64,000 nucleotides of DNA. Origin: Afipia sp. (lineage in GTDB: Bacteria > Pseudomonadota > Alphaproteobacteria > Rhizobiales > Xanthobacteraceae). The stretch lies in NCBI GenBank assembly GCA_016201045.1, contig JACQDM010000008.1, forward strand, positions 992,001 to 1,056,000. The letters are read 5' to 3'. Below are positions 10,575-19,535 of the stretch, piece after piece. A program made the position numbers and the translations under genes. A model generated the notes under the pieces. That model searched no databases, was not told the DNA's origin, and saw nothing but the letters and a program-made list of their open reading frames with translations. Position 1 is the first letter of the stretch, and the number at the start of each line of letters is the position of its first letter.

Positions 10575-11318
10575 TCAAGCCTTTTTCCAATCGCCCCACG
10601 CGGATTGGATCAGCGCCAGCGCCGAGACCGCCGCCGTATCCGCTCGGAGAATGCGAGGACCGAGCGACAGCCGAACAACGTGAGGCTGCTTCAGCAGCGT
10701 GGTGCGCTCGGCTTCCGAAAAACCGCCCTCTGGGCCGATAAGAACGTCGACCGCTGTTGTACTTAGTCTGTGTCCCAGTTCCGACGCATTTTGTATCGGT
10801 GCTTCCTCGTCGCAAAAAACTAGGGTGCGGCTCGCATCGCGTTGATTCAGCCACCGATCCATCGAAAGCGGTTCGCGCACCTCTGCCAGGCTCAGAATCC
10901 CGCATTGCTCAGCAGCCTCAATGACATTTGCGCGCATACGGTCGAGATTGAGTCGCGTCATCTGCGTGAACTGTGTCGTGACAGGCTGCAGCGATGCTAC
11001 GCCCATTTCGACGGCTTTCTGAACCATGTAGTCGAGTCGTGCGTGCTTGAGCGGCGCGAAGATATAGTGAACAGGCGGAAGTTGGTCCTGTTCGCGAGTC
11101 CTTTGAACGATCTCAGCCCGGTCGGGCCGTTTTCGGCCCGCAAGCGTTGCCTGCCATTCGCCTTCGTGGCCGTTGAAAACCAGAACGGTATCGCCAGACG
11201 CGAGCCGCAGAACATTGCCAAGATAGTTCGTTTGGTTCCGATCCAATGCAATGCCTACGCCGGCCGACATCGGGACATCCACGAATAGTCTCGGATAGCG
11301 AGCGTCTGACTTTGGCAT
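10575..11318 (-). CDS. rsmE: 16S rRNA (uracil-1498-N3)-methyltransferase
   Basis: 247 residues, normal length. It methylates U1498 in the decoding region of the small ribosomal subunit. The N-terminal RNA-binding part is followed by a SPOUT knot domain with the signatures MVQKAVEMGV, LIGPEGGFSEAE and LGPRILRADTA, which bind S-adenosylmethionine. It lies 117 bases upstream of hisZ in the same direction, and is divergent from the secreted protein gene at 11512. Confidence 0.96.
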   Translation of the reverse strand: MPKSDARYPRLFVDVPMSAGVGIALDRNQTNYLGNVLRLASGDTVLVFNGHEGEWQATLAGRKRPDRAEIVQRTREQDQLPPVHYIFAPLKHARLDYMVQKAVEMGVASLQPVTTQFTQMTRLNLDRMRANVIEAAEQCGILSLAEVREPLSMDRWLNQRDASRTLVFCDEEAPIQNASELGHRLSTTAVDVLIGPEGGFSEAERTTLLKQPHVVRLSLGPRILRADTAAVSALALIQSAWGDWKKA

Positions 11319-11511
11319 TAGGCCATCCTCCGACCGGCAACTTTCTGGCAGCCAGCCTGCGCGTTAAAGGACATATCGCCGCGCTGATGACAAATTCGAC
11401 GGGTTGTTAACTTCGGGTAGCAATCGTAGAAATGCGCCGTCCGCGCTTGGGGAATGGGCTGATGGCGCGAGTTTGCATGTCTTTGACACTGGAATTGCCG
11501 GAGGTAAATCC

Positions 11512-12246
11512 GTGACGGCCCCTGCTTTGAGAATTTTGCGACTGGCAGTTCTGTCGATTGGAGCGACGCTCGTTCTTCAATCCGGCTTGCAGGCGCAGGG
11601 TGCCTTTCCCGCTCCATTGCCGGGCAGCGGTTCCGCCGCCCAAGCTCCTGCTCCGGCTGCCGCCGTACCGCCTCCCATGACTGCGCAGCAACCTCCAGCT
11701 GCTGCCTCGACGTCATTTCCTGCGCCGATGTCCAGTCCTGCCCCGATGTCCGGCGGGTTTTCGTCGCCGGCCCCCGCCGCCGGTGGGTTTGGCGCTCCTT
11801 CGGGATTTGGAGCGCCGCAGGGAGGCCCGCCTCCAGAAGCGCTTGAGTGTCAAAAGGGGTTCACGGCGCTCAAAACGGAAGCTGAAAACAAAGCCAAAGC
11901 CATCAAAGCAGCAGGTCAGCGCCATGCACCGCCACAGGAGGCGTGCAAATTGATCGGCGCTTTCTCCCAAGCCGAACTCAAGATGATCAAGTTTGTGGAA
12001 ACCAATACCGCCAAATGCCACATCCCGCCTCAGGTGGCGGATCAGATGAAAAAGGGCCACGCCAACACCGATCAGTTGCTTAACAAAGTTTGCGCGGCGG
12101 CCGCCAACGGAGGTAGCGCGCAAGGGCCGGCAGGTCCGAGTCTCAGTGAGGCACTCGGCTCGGCGAGTCTGCCGGAAGCGAAAGCGACCAAGCGAAGCGG
12201 CGGCAGCACCTTCGACACGCTGAACGGCAACGTGCTGGCGCGATGA
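11512..12246 (+). CDS. Secreted Pro/Ala-rich protein with a conserved cysteine domain, unknown function
   Basis: 244 residues from a GTG at 11512, chosen because GGAGG lies 7 bases before it; an in-frame upstream extension would bury the signal peptide. After a signal peptide (about residues 1-30) comes a low-complexity Pro/Ala/Gly/Ser stretch to about residue 115 with repeated APMS and GGFGAP units. A compact C-terminal domain follows, with Cys in ECQKGF, EACKLIG, AKCHIPP and NKVC, which could form two disulphides. The end is again low complexity. Conserved hypotheticals of this type occur in Bradyrhizobium relatives. It lies 10 bases before ubiA and may be cotranscribed. Confidence 0.8.
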   Translation: MTAPALRILRLAVLSIGATLVLQSGLQAQGAFPAPLPGSGSAAQAPAPAAAVPPPMTAQQPPAAASTSFPAPMSSPAPMSGGFSSPAPAAGGFGAPSGFGAPQGGPPPEALECQKGFTALKTEAENKAKAIKAAGQRHAPPQEACKLIGAFSQAELKMIKFVETNTAKCHIPPQVADQMKKGHANTDQLLNKVCAAAANGGSAQGPAGPSLSEALGSASLPEAKATKRSGGSTFDTLNGNVLAR

Positions 12247-12256
12247 CCTCGCGCAC

Positions 12257-13189
12257 ATGAGCAACGCTGCTGCTCCTGTTGCCGACTCAACATCCAATTG
12301 GGTCGATACTCATGCCCCGCTTTGGGCGCGGCCTTATCTCAGATTGTCCAGGTTCGACCGGCCGATTGGATGGTGGCTGTTGCTGTTACCATGCTGGTGG
12401 TCCGCAGCACTCGCCTCAGGAATTGTACACAGTCTGCGCGGTCTTCCCTTAGCGATCCCGCTTTTTCTGATCGGTGCGATGGTGATGCGCGGGGCAGGCT
12501 GCACTTGGAACGACATCGCAGATCGCGATCTCGATGCCCGCGTCGAGCGCACGAAATCGCGGCCCATTCCCTCAAAGCAAATCACGGTCAAGCACGCGAC
12601 GGCATTTCTTGTTGTACAGGCACTGGTCGGACTGGCTGTGCTGATCCAGTTCAATTCGTTTGCGATTATCACAGGCATCGCGTCGCTGGCGATCGTGGCG
12701 ATTTATCCCTTCATGAAACGCATCACCTATTGGCCGCAGATTGTGCTCGGCCTTGCGTTCTCGTGGGGCGCATTGATGGGATTTGCCGTCATTCTTGCGC
12801 ATCTCGGCGGCGCGGCCATCGCACTCTATCTTGGCGCAATTTGCTGGGTGATCGGATACGACACGATCTATGCCCACCAGGATACGGAAGACGATCTGCT
12901 AGTGGGAATCAAATCGACGGCGCTGCTGTTCGCAGAGCGCACGCAACTGGCTCTCGCGACCTTCTACGGTCTCGCGGCGGCGTTGATTGGCTTGTCCATC
13001 TGGATTAGCAGCTCGGGATGGCCGGCTTGGGCCGGACTGCTGGCGTTCGCAGCCCATCTGTTGTGGCAGACGCGCAAAATTGAAATCGGCGATTCGGCCC
13101 TGTGTTTGCGGCTTTTCAAGTCGAACCGTGACGCCGGGCTTCTGCTTTTCGCAGGGCTGCTTGCCGACGCTGTTCTGCGTGCGAACTGA
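12257..13189 (+). CDS. ubiA: 4-hydroxybenzoate polyprenyltransferase UbiA
   Basis: 310 residues, full length. It attaches the polyprenyl tail to 4-hydroxybenzoate in ubiquinone synthesis, within the inner membrane. The two Asp-rich substrate motifs are present: NDIADRDLDARVERT and YDTIYAHQDTEDD. Several hydrophobic helices are evident, for example WWLLLLPCWWSAALA and GIASLAIVAIYPF. It ends 6 bases from the convergent DUF6101 gene. Confidence 0.96.
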   Translation: MSNAAAPVADSTSNWVDTHAPLWARPYLRLSRFDRPIGWWLLLLPCWWSAALASGIVHSLRGLPLAIPLFLIGAMVMRGAGCTWNDIADRDLDARVERTKSRPIPSKQITVKHATAFLVVQALVGLAVLIQFNSFAIITGIASLAIVAIYPFMKRITYWPQIVLGLAFSWGALMGFAVILAHLGGAAIALYLGAICWVIGYDTIYAHQDTEDDLLVGIKSTALLFAERTQLALATFYGLAAALIGLSIWISSSGWPAWAGLLAFAAHLLWQTRKIEIGDSALCLRLFKSNRDAGLLLFAGLLADAVLRAN

Positions 13190-13194
13190 CATTC

Positions 13195-13725
13195 TCAATT
13201 CCGCGCAATGATCTCGCGCTCGTCGCTATGGACGAGCGGTTGTGCCAGATAGCAACCCGGCTTGCGGCGAACGAGAAATTTGGGCCGGCGTGCTCTGATG
13301 GCATTGCGGCGGCGACGGCGCGGTGCGGGTTCACATGCTTCACCTTGTTCATTCTGGATCTGCGGAAGGGCGAGCAGATTGCTCCAGCTTTGCCATGCCT
13401 GTTCGATGTTCTCATCGTGCAGACTCACCATGAGCGGGATCGAAAGCGACGGATCGCGATGCGCAATCACGAGCGCATGGCCTTCGTCGGTTCTGCGGCA
13501 GGCAATGCCGAGGAATTCATTGACGCGGACGGCGATTGCCATGCGGATGCCACTGACGGCTCGCTGCACAAGAACGCGGTCACGATTGATTTCGATGCGC
13601 CGCACGCCTCCGTCAGCGCGGCTATCGCGCGCATCGAAGGTGACAGGCAGAGAATGGGGGTCGAGCTGCAAATTGCAGCCCGACCCGACGGGTTGCACCC
13701 CGCCGACTCCGAATTGACGCCTCAC
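13195..13725 (-). CDS. DUF6101 family protein
   Basis: 176 residues from a GTG at 13725, preceded by GGGAG at 8 bases; a GTG five codons earlier is the alternative. The protein has LDPHSLPVTFDARDSRADG near the N-terminus and a strongly basic stretch RRRRRNAIRARRPKFLVRRK near residues 138-157. I recognise it as DUF6101 of Hyphomicrobiales with moderate certainty; the function is unknown. A perfect 6-6-6 inverted repeat (CCGGGA-TTATGT-TCCCGG, 13742-13759) lies just upstream and could be an operator. Confidence 0.75.
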   Translation of the reverse strand: MRRQFGVGGVQPVGSGCNLQLDPHSLPVTFDARDSRADGGVRRIEINRDRVLVQRAVSGIRMAIAVRVNEFLGIACRRTDEGHALVIAHRDPSLSIPLMVSLHDENIEQAWQSWSNLLALPQIQNEQGEACEPAPRRRRRNAIRARRPKFLVRRKPGCYLAQPLVHSDEREIIARN

Positions 13726-13998
13726 GGCTTTATCTCCCACGCCGGGATTATGTTCCCGGTCGATGCGCCGAAGATGCCAGAGCTGTGTCCGAATCCGCTT
13801 AAGAAGGCTGGTTAATCGTTTCTCAGCTGCGTCGCTTCAATTCGCATGATTGATGAGGCGTTGGTGCAGATGATTGACGAGTTCTTGAGAGGCCATCCAT
13901 TATCTTTCGCGCAACTCGTGGAAAACGCTTGAAGTCCTTGTAAAACAGGCACATCTGATAGTTAGCAAAATTTGACTCCAGTCTTCAGGATATCGTTC

Positions 13999-15405
13999 GT
14001 GATCTCTTCACCAACCGAAGCGTTGTCTCCCATCAAGCGCTCGAAACAATCCGCCTCTGGCCTGCTCGATCAATCTGCACTCAGCGATTTGGCGCAGCGG
14101 CTGGTGGATGCCGCCAAACGCGCAGGCGCCGATGCGGCCGATGCAGTCGCCGTGCGCAGCGTCTCGCAAGGCGTTGAAGTCCGTGACGGCAAGGTTGAGG
14201 AATCCGAACGTTCGGAAGGCGATGACGTCGGACTTCGTGTGTTTGTTGGAAAACGTCAGGCTGTCGTCTCGACCAGCGACACGAGCGGCGACAATGTCGC
14301 CAAGCTGGCGGAACGTGCGGTAGCAATGGCGAAGGTTGCCCCGGACGACGAGTTCATTAGTCTCGCCGATCCGGCGTTGTTCGCCAAAAGCTTTCCCGAT
14401 CTCGATTTGCTTGATCCTGTCGCGCCGTCAGTGGCTGAGCTGGAGCGGCGCGCACACGAAGCGGAGGCTGCGAGCCTCGCTGTTAAAGGCGTTGCGAAGT
14501 CTGGCGGGGCGTCGGCGTCTGCCGGCATCGGCGGCATGGTGCTTGTCACCAGTACGGGCTTTCACGGCTCCTATCTGCGATCAAGCCAAGGTATCTCAAT
14601 GACCGCGATTGCCGGTGAGGGCACCGGCATGGAGCGGGACTACGATTTTACGTCGGCGATCCACGCGAGCGATCTTGCGCCGTCCGTCAGCGTGGGCCGG
14701 CGCGCCGGCGAACGAACCATTGCGCGGCTCAATCCACGTAAAGTCGCGACCTGCAAAGTGCCTGTCGTATTCGATCCGCGCGTTGCTAATTCGCTGGTCG
14801 GTCATCTCGTCGGTGCGGCGAACGGCGCTGCGATCGCGCGCAAGACCAGCTTTCTCAAAGATCGGCTCGGTGAACAACTGTTCGATAAAAGCATTCGGAT
14901 CATCGACGATCCGCTGCGCGTGCGCGGATTGCGGTCGCAATCTTTCGACGCTGAAGGCGTCGCAGTTAAAAAAACCGCGATTGTGGACGGAGGCGTGCTG
15001 ACGACGTGGCTGTTGGATACAGCGACGGCGCGTGAGCTGAATATGAAAACGACCGGGCATGCACATCGTGGAGTATCGTCGCCTCCATCGCCCGGTGCGT
15101 ATAATCTTCATCTGGAGCCGGGACAGCAAACCCCAGCGGAGTTGATGTCGGACATCAAGGAGGGTTTCTATGTGACAGACCTCATCGGTTCCGGTGTCAA
15201 CGGCGTGACCGGCGACTACAGTCGTGGTGCAGCTGGCTTCTGGATCGAAAACGGAGAATTGACCTATGCGGTTAGCGAAGTGACCATTGCGGGCCATCTC
15301 TTCGACATTTTCCGGTCGATGAATCCGGCAAATGATCTCGAATTCAAATATGGCGTCAACGCGCCGACGGTCCGTATTGAAGGTTTGACGATTGCCGGAC
15401 GCTGA
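13999..15405 (+). CDS. pmbA: PmbA/TldE family metallopeptidase subunit
   Basis: 468 residues from a GTG at 13999, with AGGA 8 bases upstream. TldD and PmbA (TldE) form a cytoplasmic protease that processes peptides such as microcin B17. PmbA lacks the zinc motif, and none is seen here. Family features are GVEVRDGKVEESERSEGDDVGLRVFVG near the N-terminus (motif at about residues 55-80), AAIARKTSFLKDRLG, and the C-terminal GVNGVTGDYSRGAAGFWIEN region. The partner tldD is not in the window. It overlaps the next gene by 14 bases. Confidence 0.93.
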   Translation: MISSPTEALSPIKRSKQSASGLLDQSALSDLAQRLVDAAKRAGADAADAVAVRSVSQGVEVRDGKVEESERSEGDDVGLRVFVGKRQAVVSTSDTSGDNVAKLAERAVAMAKVAPDDEFISLADPALFAKSFPDLDLLDPVAPSVAELERRAHEAEAASLAVKGVAKSGGASASAGIGGMVLVTSTGFHGSYLRSSQGISMTAIAGEGTGMERDYDFTSAIHASDLAPSVSVGRRAGERTIARLNPRKVATCKVPVVFDPRVANSLVGHLVGAANGAAIARKTSFLKDRLGEQLFDKSIRIIDDPLRVRGLRSQSFDAEGVAVKKTAIVDGGVLTTWLLDTATARELNMKTTGHAHRGVSSPPSPGAYNLHLEPGQQTPAELMSDIKEGFYVTDLIGSGVNGVTGDYSRGAAGFWIENGELTYAVSEVTIAGHLFDIFRSMNPANDLEFKYGVNAPTVRIEGLTIAGR

Positions 15406-16210
15406 GCGCACTTCAATCAGCGATGAAATCTTGACGCGTGATGCAACGCTCCTTCGTGACGCGGTGGAAAAAGCCGCTGACCTTGCGCTGCGGATGTTCG
15501 AGACCGAGTTGAAGACGTGGACCAAGGGCGCCTCGTCTCCGGTTTCCGAAGCCGACATTGCCGTCAATAACCTGATCGAAGAGCGCTTGCGCTCAGCGAC
15601 CCCCGACTACGGCTGGCTTTCGGAGGAAAGTGCTGACGACCCGACGCGAATTGGAAAAGCGCTCACCTGGGTTGTCGATCCAATCGATGGCACGCGCGCG
15701 TATCTCGCCAAGAAACTGGACTGGTCCGTCAGTGTCGCGCTGGTCGGTGGCGGGGTGCCGCTGCTTGCCGCGGTCCTTGCACCGGCCAGCGAGCAGTTTT
15801 TCTTCGCGATCAAGGGGCGCGGTGCGAGACTGAATGACAAATCGATTGCGGCCGCACCGGGCGCGGAGATTAACTTCCCAAAGATCGCGGGACCGAAGCC
15901 GCTGGTCGAACGTCTGGGCGCTATGGCGGAAGGTGAAGGTCTTCATCCCCGCATCGGATCGCTGGCTCTTCGGCTTGCGAGGGTCGGAGAAGGCACACTT
16001 GATGCGGCTTTTGCAGGCGGGAACAGCCGCGATTGGGACCTTGCGGCGGCCGATTTAATCGTGCACGAAGCGGGTGGGAAAATGACCACTTTGGCGGGGG
16101 AGCCTCTGGTCTACAACAGCGCCGATGTCCGCCACGGACTATTGGTCGCGGCTGGGCGCACGCGCCACAAGCACATCGTCGAGCATTTTCGCAGGCATCC
16201 CGTCTATTGA
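15392..16210 (+). CDS. Inositol monophosphatase family protein (CysQ-like)
   Basis: 272 residues from a TTG at 15392 that overlaps the pmbA stop by 14 bases. The metal-dependent phosphatase motifs are complete: WLSEESADD, WVVDPIDGTRAYL (binding two metals) and the C-terminal SRDWDLAAADLIVHEAGG. Family members hydrolyse inositol phosphates, 3'-phosphoadenosine 5'-phosphate or fructose-bisphosphate; the substrate here is undetermined, with the CysQ (PAP phosphatase) role a reasonable guess. It sits between pmbA and the lipid A gene chain, 61 bases before DUF4170. Confidence 0.9.
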   Translation: MPDAERTSISDEILTRDATLLRDAVEKAADLALRMFETELKTWTKGASSPVSEADIAVNNLIEERLRSATPDYGWLSEESADDPTRIGKALTWVVDPIDGTRAYLAKKLDWSVSVALVGGGVPLLAAVLAPASEQFFFAIKGRGARLNDKSIAAAPGAEINFPKIAGPKPLVERLGAMAEGEGLHPRIGSLALRLARVGEGTLDAAFAGGNSRDWDLAAADLIVHEAGGKMTTLAGEPLVYNSADVRHGLLVAAGRTRHKHIVEHFRRHPVY

Positions 16211-16271
16211 TGTCAGCACACCGATTTGGTGCTTAACTTGAGCCGCCGGTTGTCGATATTGGAATTCGTTT

Positions 16272-16520
16272 ATGTCTGAAACTGTGCAACAGCAACTGCT
16301 TCATCTCGTCATCGGCGGCGAACTGCTCGATCTCGATCATGTGACTTTCAAGGATCTGGAACAGGTCGATATCGTCGGTTTGTTTCCAAACTATGCGGCT
16401 GCCTACGCAGCATGGAAAGCCAAGGCCCAACAGTCGGTGGACAACGCGCATATGCGGTATTTCATCGTCCATCTTCATCGGCTGCTCGATCCCGCTCTCG
16501 ACACGAAGTCCGCGCGTTGA
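16272..16520 (+). CDS. DUF4170 family small protein
   Basis: 82 residues with no signal peptide, and hydrophobic and charged residues mixed as in a small globular cytoplasmic protein. It has the family's VIGGELLDLDHVTFKDLEQV and FPNYAAAYAAWKAKAQ segments. The function of DUF4170 is unknown; in Hyphomicrobiales it commonly sits beside the Kdo transferase gene. Its TGA overlaps the TTG start of the acyltransferase, so the two are translationally coupled. Confidence 0.85.
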   Translation: MSETVQQQLLHLVIGGELLDLDHVTFKDLEQVDIVGLFPNYAAAYAAWKAKAQQSVDNAHMRYFIVHLHRLLDPALDTKSAR

Positions 16521-17230
16521 AACGTACACTTCGAGAATTGGGTCGGGCCGGGTGGGTTCAATACGTTGCGGGGTTCATCGCAGCGGAATTTCTGCGGCTG
16601 GTCTGGTTGACCAACAGGTTCACCTACGATCCGGCGAATATCTATGAGCGCATCGAACCGGACATGCCGGTGATCGTTGCCTTCTGGCATGGACAGCATT
16701 TCATGATGCCGTTTCTCAAGCGCAAGAAATATCCGGCCAAGGTTCTTGTCTCGCGTCATCGCGACGGAGAAATCAACGCGATCGCAGCGGAGCGTCTGCA
16801 CGTCGGCACGGTGCGCGGATCGGGCGATCACGGCAACTCCTTCCATCGCAAGGGTGGTGTCGCGGCATTCAAGGCGATGGTCAAAGTGCTTGAAGAGGGG
16901 ACGAACATGGCTCTGACCGCCGATGTCCCGAAAATTTCGCGCAAGGCCGGTCTTGGGATCATCATGCTTGCGCGCGAGTCAGGCAGGCCTATTCTTCCTG
17001 TCGCTATCGCAACCAGCCGTTTCAAACGACTTAACAATTGGGACCGCTCGGTGATTCATCTGCCGTTCGGACGTGGCGTGATCGCCGGTAGCGACATTAT
17101 CAGAGTTCCTCCAGATGCTGACGATAAGAAGATGGAGGAGCTTCGCGAGAGACTCGAAACTCAACTCAATGCGTTGACGGTTCGCGCCTACTCAATCGTC
17201 GGGCGTCCCGATGAGGGTCTTCATGCCTAG
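16517..17230 (+). CDS. DUF374 lysophospholipid/lipid A-type acyltransferase (LpxJ-like)
   Basis: 237 residues from a TTG at 16517 that overlaps the DUF4170 stop; longer reading frames upstream run through DUF4170. The acyltransferase signature appears as FWHGQHFMMPFL, followed by SRHRDGEI, GTVRGSGDHG and NMALTADVPK. This is the DUF374 group. Characterised members of that group (LpxJ in Campylobacter and Helicobacter) add secondary acyl chains to lipid A. Its place directly before waaA and lpxK supports a lipid A role. Exact acyl chain and acceptor are inferred, not shown. Confidence 0.85.
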   Translation: MKRTLRELGRAGWVQYVAGFIAAEFLRLVWLTNRFTYDPANIYERIEPDMPVIVAFWHGQHFMMPFLKRKKYPAKVLVSRHRDGEINAIAAERLHVGTVRGSGDHGNSFHRKGGVAAFKAMVKVLEEGTNMALTADVPKISRKAGLGIIMLARESGRPILPVAIATSRFKRLNNWDRSVIHLPFGRGVIAGSDIIRVPPDADDKKMEELRERLETQLNALTVRAYSIVGRPDEGLHA

Positions 17231-18527
17231 CGCGCTACCGATCACGCTGCGCCTCTACCGGAGGATGTCAGTCCTCGCGACACCTCTGTACGGCGCAATG
17301 ATCAACAGGCGGCTGAAGCGGGGCAAAGAAGATCCCGAGCGAGTCGATGAACGACGCGGCCTACCCACGGCGGGCCGGCCTGCGGGGTCACTGGTTTGGA
17401 TTCACGGCGCTAGCGTCGGCGAGGTCCTTGCGGCAGCGGCATTGGTCGAACGTCTGCGTGCGCTTGGAATTCGCGTTCTACTTACATCGGGGACAGTGAC
17501 AGCGGCCGCGATCGTCGAACGCCGCTTTCCGAAAGACGTCATCCATCAATACATCCCGGTCGATGCGCCGCGGTTCGTTGAGACATTCCTCGAATATTGG
17601 CAACCCGGTCTGGCTCTTTTCATCGAATCCGATTTGTGGCCGAACCTTATCGTTGCGGCATCGGAACGGCGCATCCCGATGGTTCTCATCAATGCAAGAA
17701 TGTCGCCGCGCTCGTTTCCACGCTGGATGAGATTACGCGGCACGATCTCGGCTCTGCTTGAGTGTTTCGATCTCTGCCTTGCCCAATCCGAGGTGGACGC
17801 CGAACGTTTCGCGGCGCTGGGCAGTCCGAACGTCGTTACGACCGGAAACCTCAAGCTCGATGTCGCGGCGCCTCCCGCCGATCCGCGCAAGCTGGAGAAA
17901 TTGAAAGCCACGGTTCAACGACGGCTGGTTTTTGTCGCCGCGTCGACTCATGAAGGCGAAGAGGAAATCATACTCGACGCATACCGCAGGCTCGCCGGAC
18001 ATTTCCCTGCGTTGCTCGGAATCATCGTCCCGCGGCATCCAAAGCGCGGTTTTGCGATAGCGCGAATGTTGTCGGCGGCGGGAGTGAGGGTTGGGTTGCG
18101 CTCGCAGGACGAAATGCCTTCCGGCGATACTGAAATCTATGTCGCCGATACGATGGGTGAATTGGGGTTGTTTTACCGGCTCGCGCCCGTCGTTTTTATG
18201 GGCGGTTCGCTGGTCAACCATGGCGGCCAGAATCCGATCGAAGCGATCAAACTTGGAGCCGCGATTCTGCATGGTCCGCAGGTGTTCAATTTCTCCGAAA
18301 TCTACGAGGCGCTCACGGACTCGGGCGGCGCCTTGCAGGCTGACAACGACGAGGAGTTTGTCAAAGCTCTCGGTTACCTGCTCGCCAACCCGGTTGGACG
18401 GCAGCGCGCGACGCAGGCGGCAGAACAAGTTGTCGAACGTCTCGGAGGCGCGCTGGACCGGACGCTTCTCGCGTTGGAGCCTTACTTGCTGCAACTCCGC
18501 CTTGAAGGAGAAGGCATCGATGCGTGA
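17223..18527 (+). CDS. waaA: 3-deoxy-D-manno-octulosonic acid (Kdo) transferase WaaA
   Basis: 434 residues from the ATG at 17223, which has GAGG upstream; an ATG four codons earlier is possible. It transfers Kdo from CMP-Kdo to lipid IVA on the cytoplasmic membrane face. Features are the N-terminal membrane anchor, LVWIHGASVGEVLAA, FIESDLWPNLI, MSPRSFPRW and the C-terminal GGSLVNHGGQNPIEA, all characteristic of WaaA. The start overlaps the acyltransferase gene by 8 bases and the stop overlaps lpxK by 8 bases. Confidence 0.96.
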   Translation: MPSALPITLRLYRRMSVLATPLYGAMINRRLKRGKEDPERVDERRGLPTAGRPAGSLVWIHGASVGEVLAAAALVERLRALGIRVLLTSGTVTAAAIVERRFPKDVIHQYIPVDAPRFVETFLEYWQPGLALFIESDLWPNLIVAASERRIPMVLINARMSPRSFPRWMRLRGTISALLECFDLCLAQSEVDAERFAALGSPNVVTTGNLKLDVAAPPADPRKLEKLKATVQRRLVFVAASTHEGEEEIILDAYRRLAGHFPALLGIIVPRHPKRGFAIARMLSAAGVRVGLRSQDEMPSGDTEIYVADTMGELGLFYRLAPVVFMGGSLVNHGGQNPIEAIKLGAAILHGPQVFNFSEIYEALTDSGGALQADNDEEFVKALGYLLANPVGRQRATQAAEQVVERLGGALDRTLLALEPYLLQLRLEGEGIDA

Positions 18528-19530
18528 GCCGGGCTTCTGGTACCGGCCGCCGTCGCTGACGTCGCACCTTCTGTCGCCATTGGGAACGATCTATGGCGCT
18601 CTAACGTCACAGCGGATGAGTCACGTGGGTCGCAGCGTCGGAATTCCCGTGATTTGTATCGGCAACTATCATCTCGGTGGAGCGGGCAAAACACCGCTCG
18701 CGCTCAAGTTGGCAGACCTCCTCGAATTCTCCGGGGAAGTGCCGTTTGTCGTCAGCCGCGGATATGGTGGGCAGCTTAAGGGGCCGTTGCGTGTTGACTC
18801 GAACGTTCACACGGCAGCGGAGGTCGGCGACGAGCCGCTGATGATGGCTGCACACGTCCCCGTGATCGTATCTCGTGACCGCGTTGCGGGTACTGAACTT
18901 GCGAAATCGCAAGGTGCGAGGATTGTACTTCTCGACGACGGATTTCAGAATCCATCACTCCAGAAAGATTTATCCCTGATCGTGGTCGATGCGAAGCGAG
19001 GCGTCGGCAACGGCTGCGTCTTCCCGGCGGGCCCGCTTCGCGCGCCGCTATCCCCACAAATCGCAAAGTCGGATGCGTTGATCGTGATCGGCGGTGGTAG
19101 TGGCGCGGACGGGCTCACGGCGGCAGTAAAGCGCGCCGGCAAACTTGTGGTGCGAGCGGCTTTGACATCCGATCCTTCATCGATTGCGGCATTGCGAGAC
19201 AAGCGCGTTTTGGCCTTTGCCGGAATCGGCGATCCGATGCGCTTTTTCGAAACGCTGCGTGCGAACGGCATCGATGTCGCTGAGGAAATTTCGTTCGCCG
19301 ATCATCATGAATTCGCGTTCTCCGAGATGGAGGCATTGGCGACCCGTGCGACCGCAAAATCGTTGACGCTAGTGACGACGGAAAAAGACATGGCGCGCAT
19401 TCGCAGCGATTCGCGGCTGGTGTCCTTTGCGCGAGATATTTCTACACTCGCTGTGGAGTTGGAATTCGAGAACGAAGAAGAACTCCGCAGCTTCATCCAA
19501 GAGCGGCTTGTCCGCGCTCGGCAGAAGTAA
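18520..19530 (+). CDS. lpxK: Tetraacyldisaccharide 4'-kinase LpxK
   Basis: 336 residues from an ATG at 18520 that overlaps the end of waaA; GAAGGAG lies upstream. It phosphorylates the 4' position of the lipid A disaccharide. The N-terminus REPGFWYRPPS is typical, the Walker A is GNYHLGGAGKTPLALK, and the family motifs SRGYGG, GDEPLMMA and LDDGFQNPSL follow. It is the last gene of the rightward lipid A chain and faces the convergent DUF2093 gene 5 bases away. Confidence 0.97.
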   Translation: MREPGFWYRPPSLTSHLLSPLGTIYGALTSQRMSHVGRSVGIPVICIGNYHLGGAGKTPLALKLADLLEFSGEVPFVVSRGYGGQLKGPLRVDSNVHTAAEVGDEPLMMAAHVPVIVSRDRVAGTELAKSQGARIVLLDDGFQNPSLQKDLSLIVVDAKRGVGNGCVFPAGPLRAPLSPQIAKSDALIVIGGGSGADGLTAAVKRAGKLVVRAALTSDPSSIAALRDKRVLAFAGIGDPMRFFETLRANGIDVAEEISFADHHEFAFSEMEALATRATAKSLTLVTTEKDMARIRSDSRLVSFARDISTLAVELEFENEEELRSFIQERLVRARQK

Positions 19531-19535
19531 CGCAA

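Noticed and set aside
14596-15567. Open frame of 323 codons opposite pmbA
   Set aside because: Shadow of a well-conserved gene, with no recognisable protein and no ribosome site.
18091-18519. Upstream extension of lpxK through the end of waaA
   Set aside because: The lpxK family start is at the ATG at 18520, and the extension reads waaA in the wrong frame.
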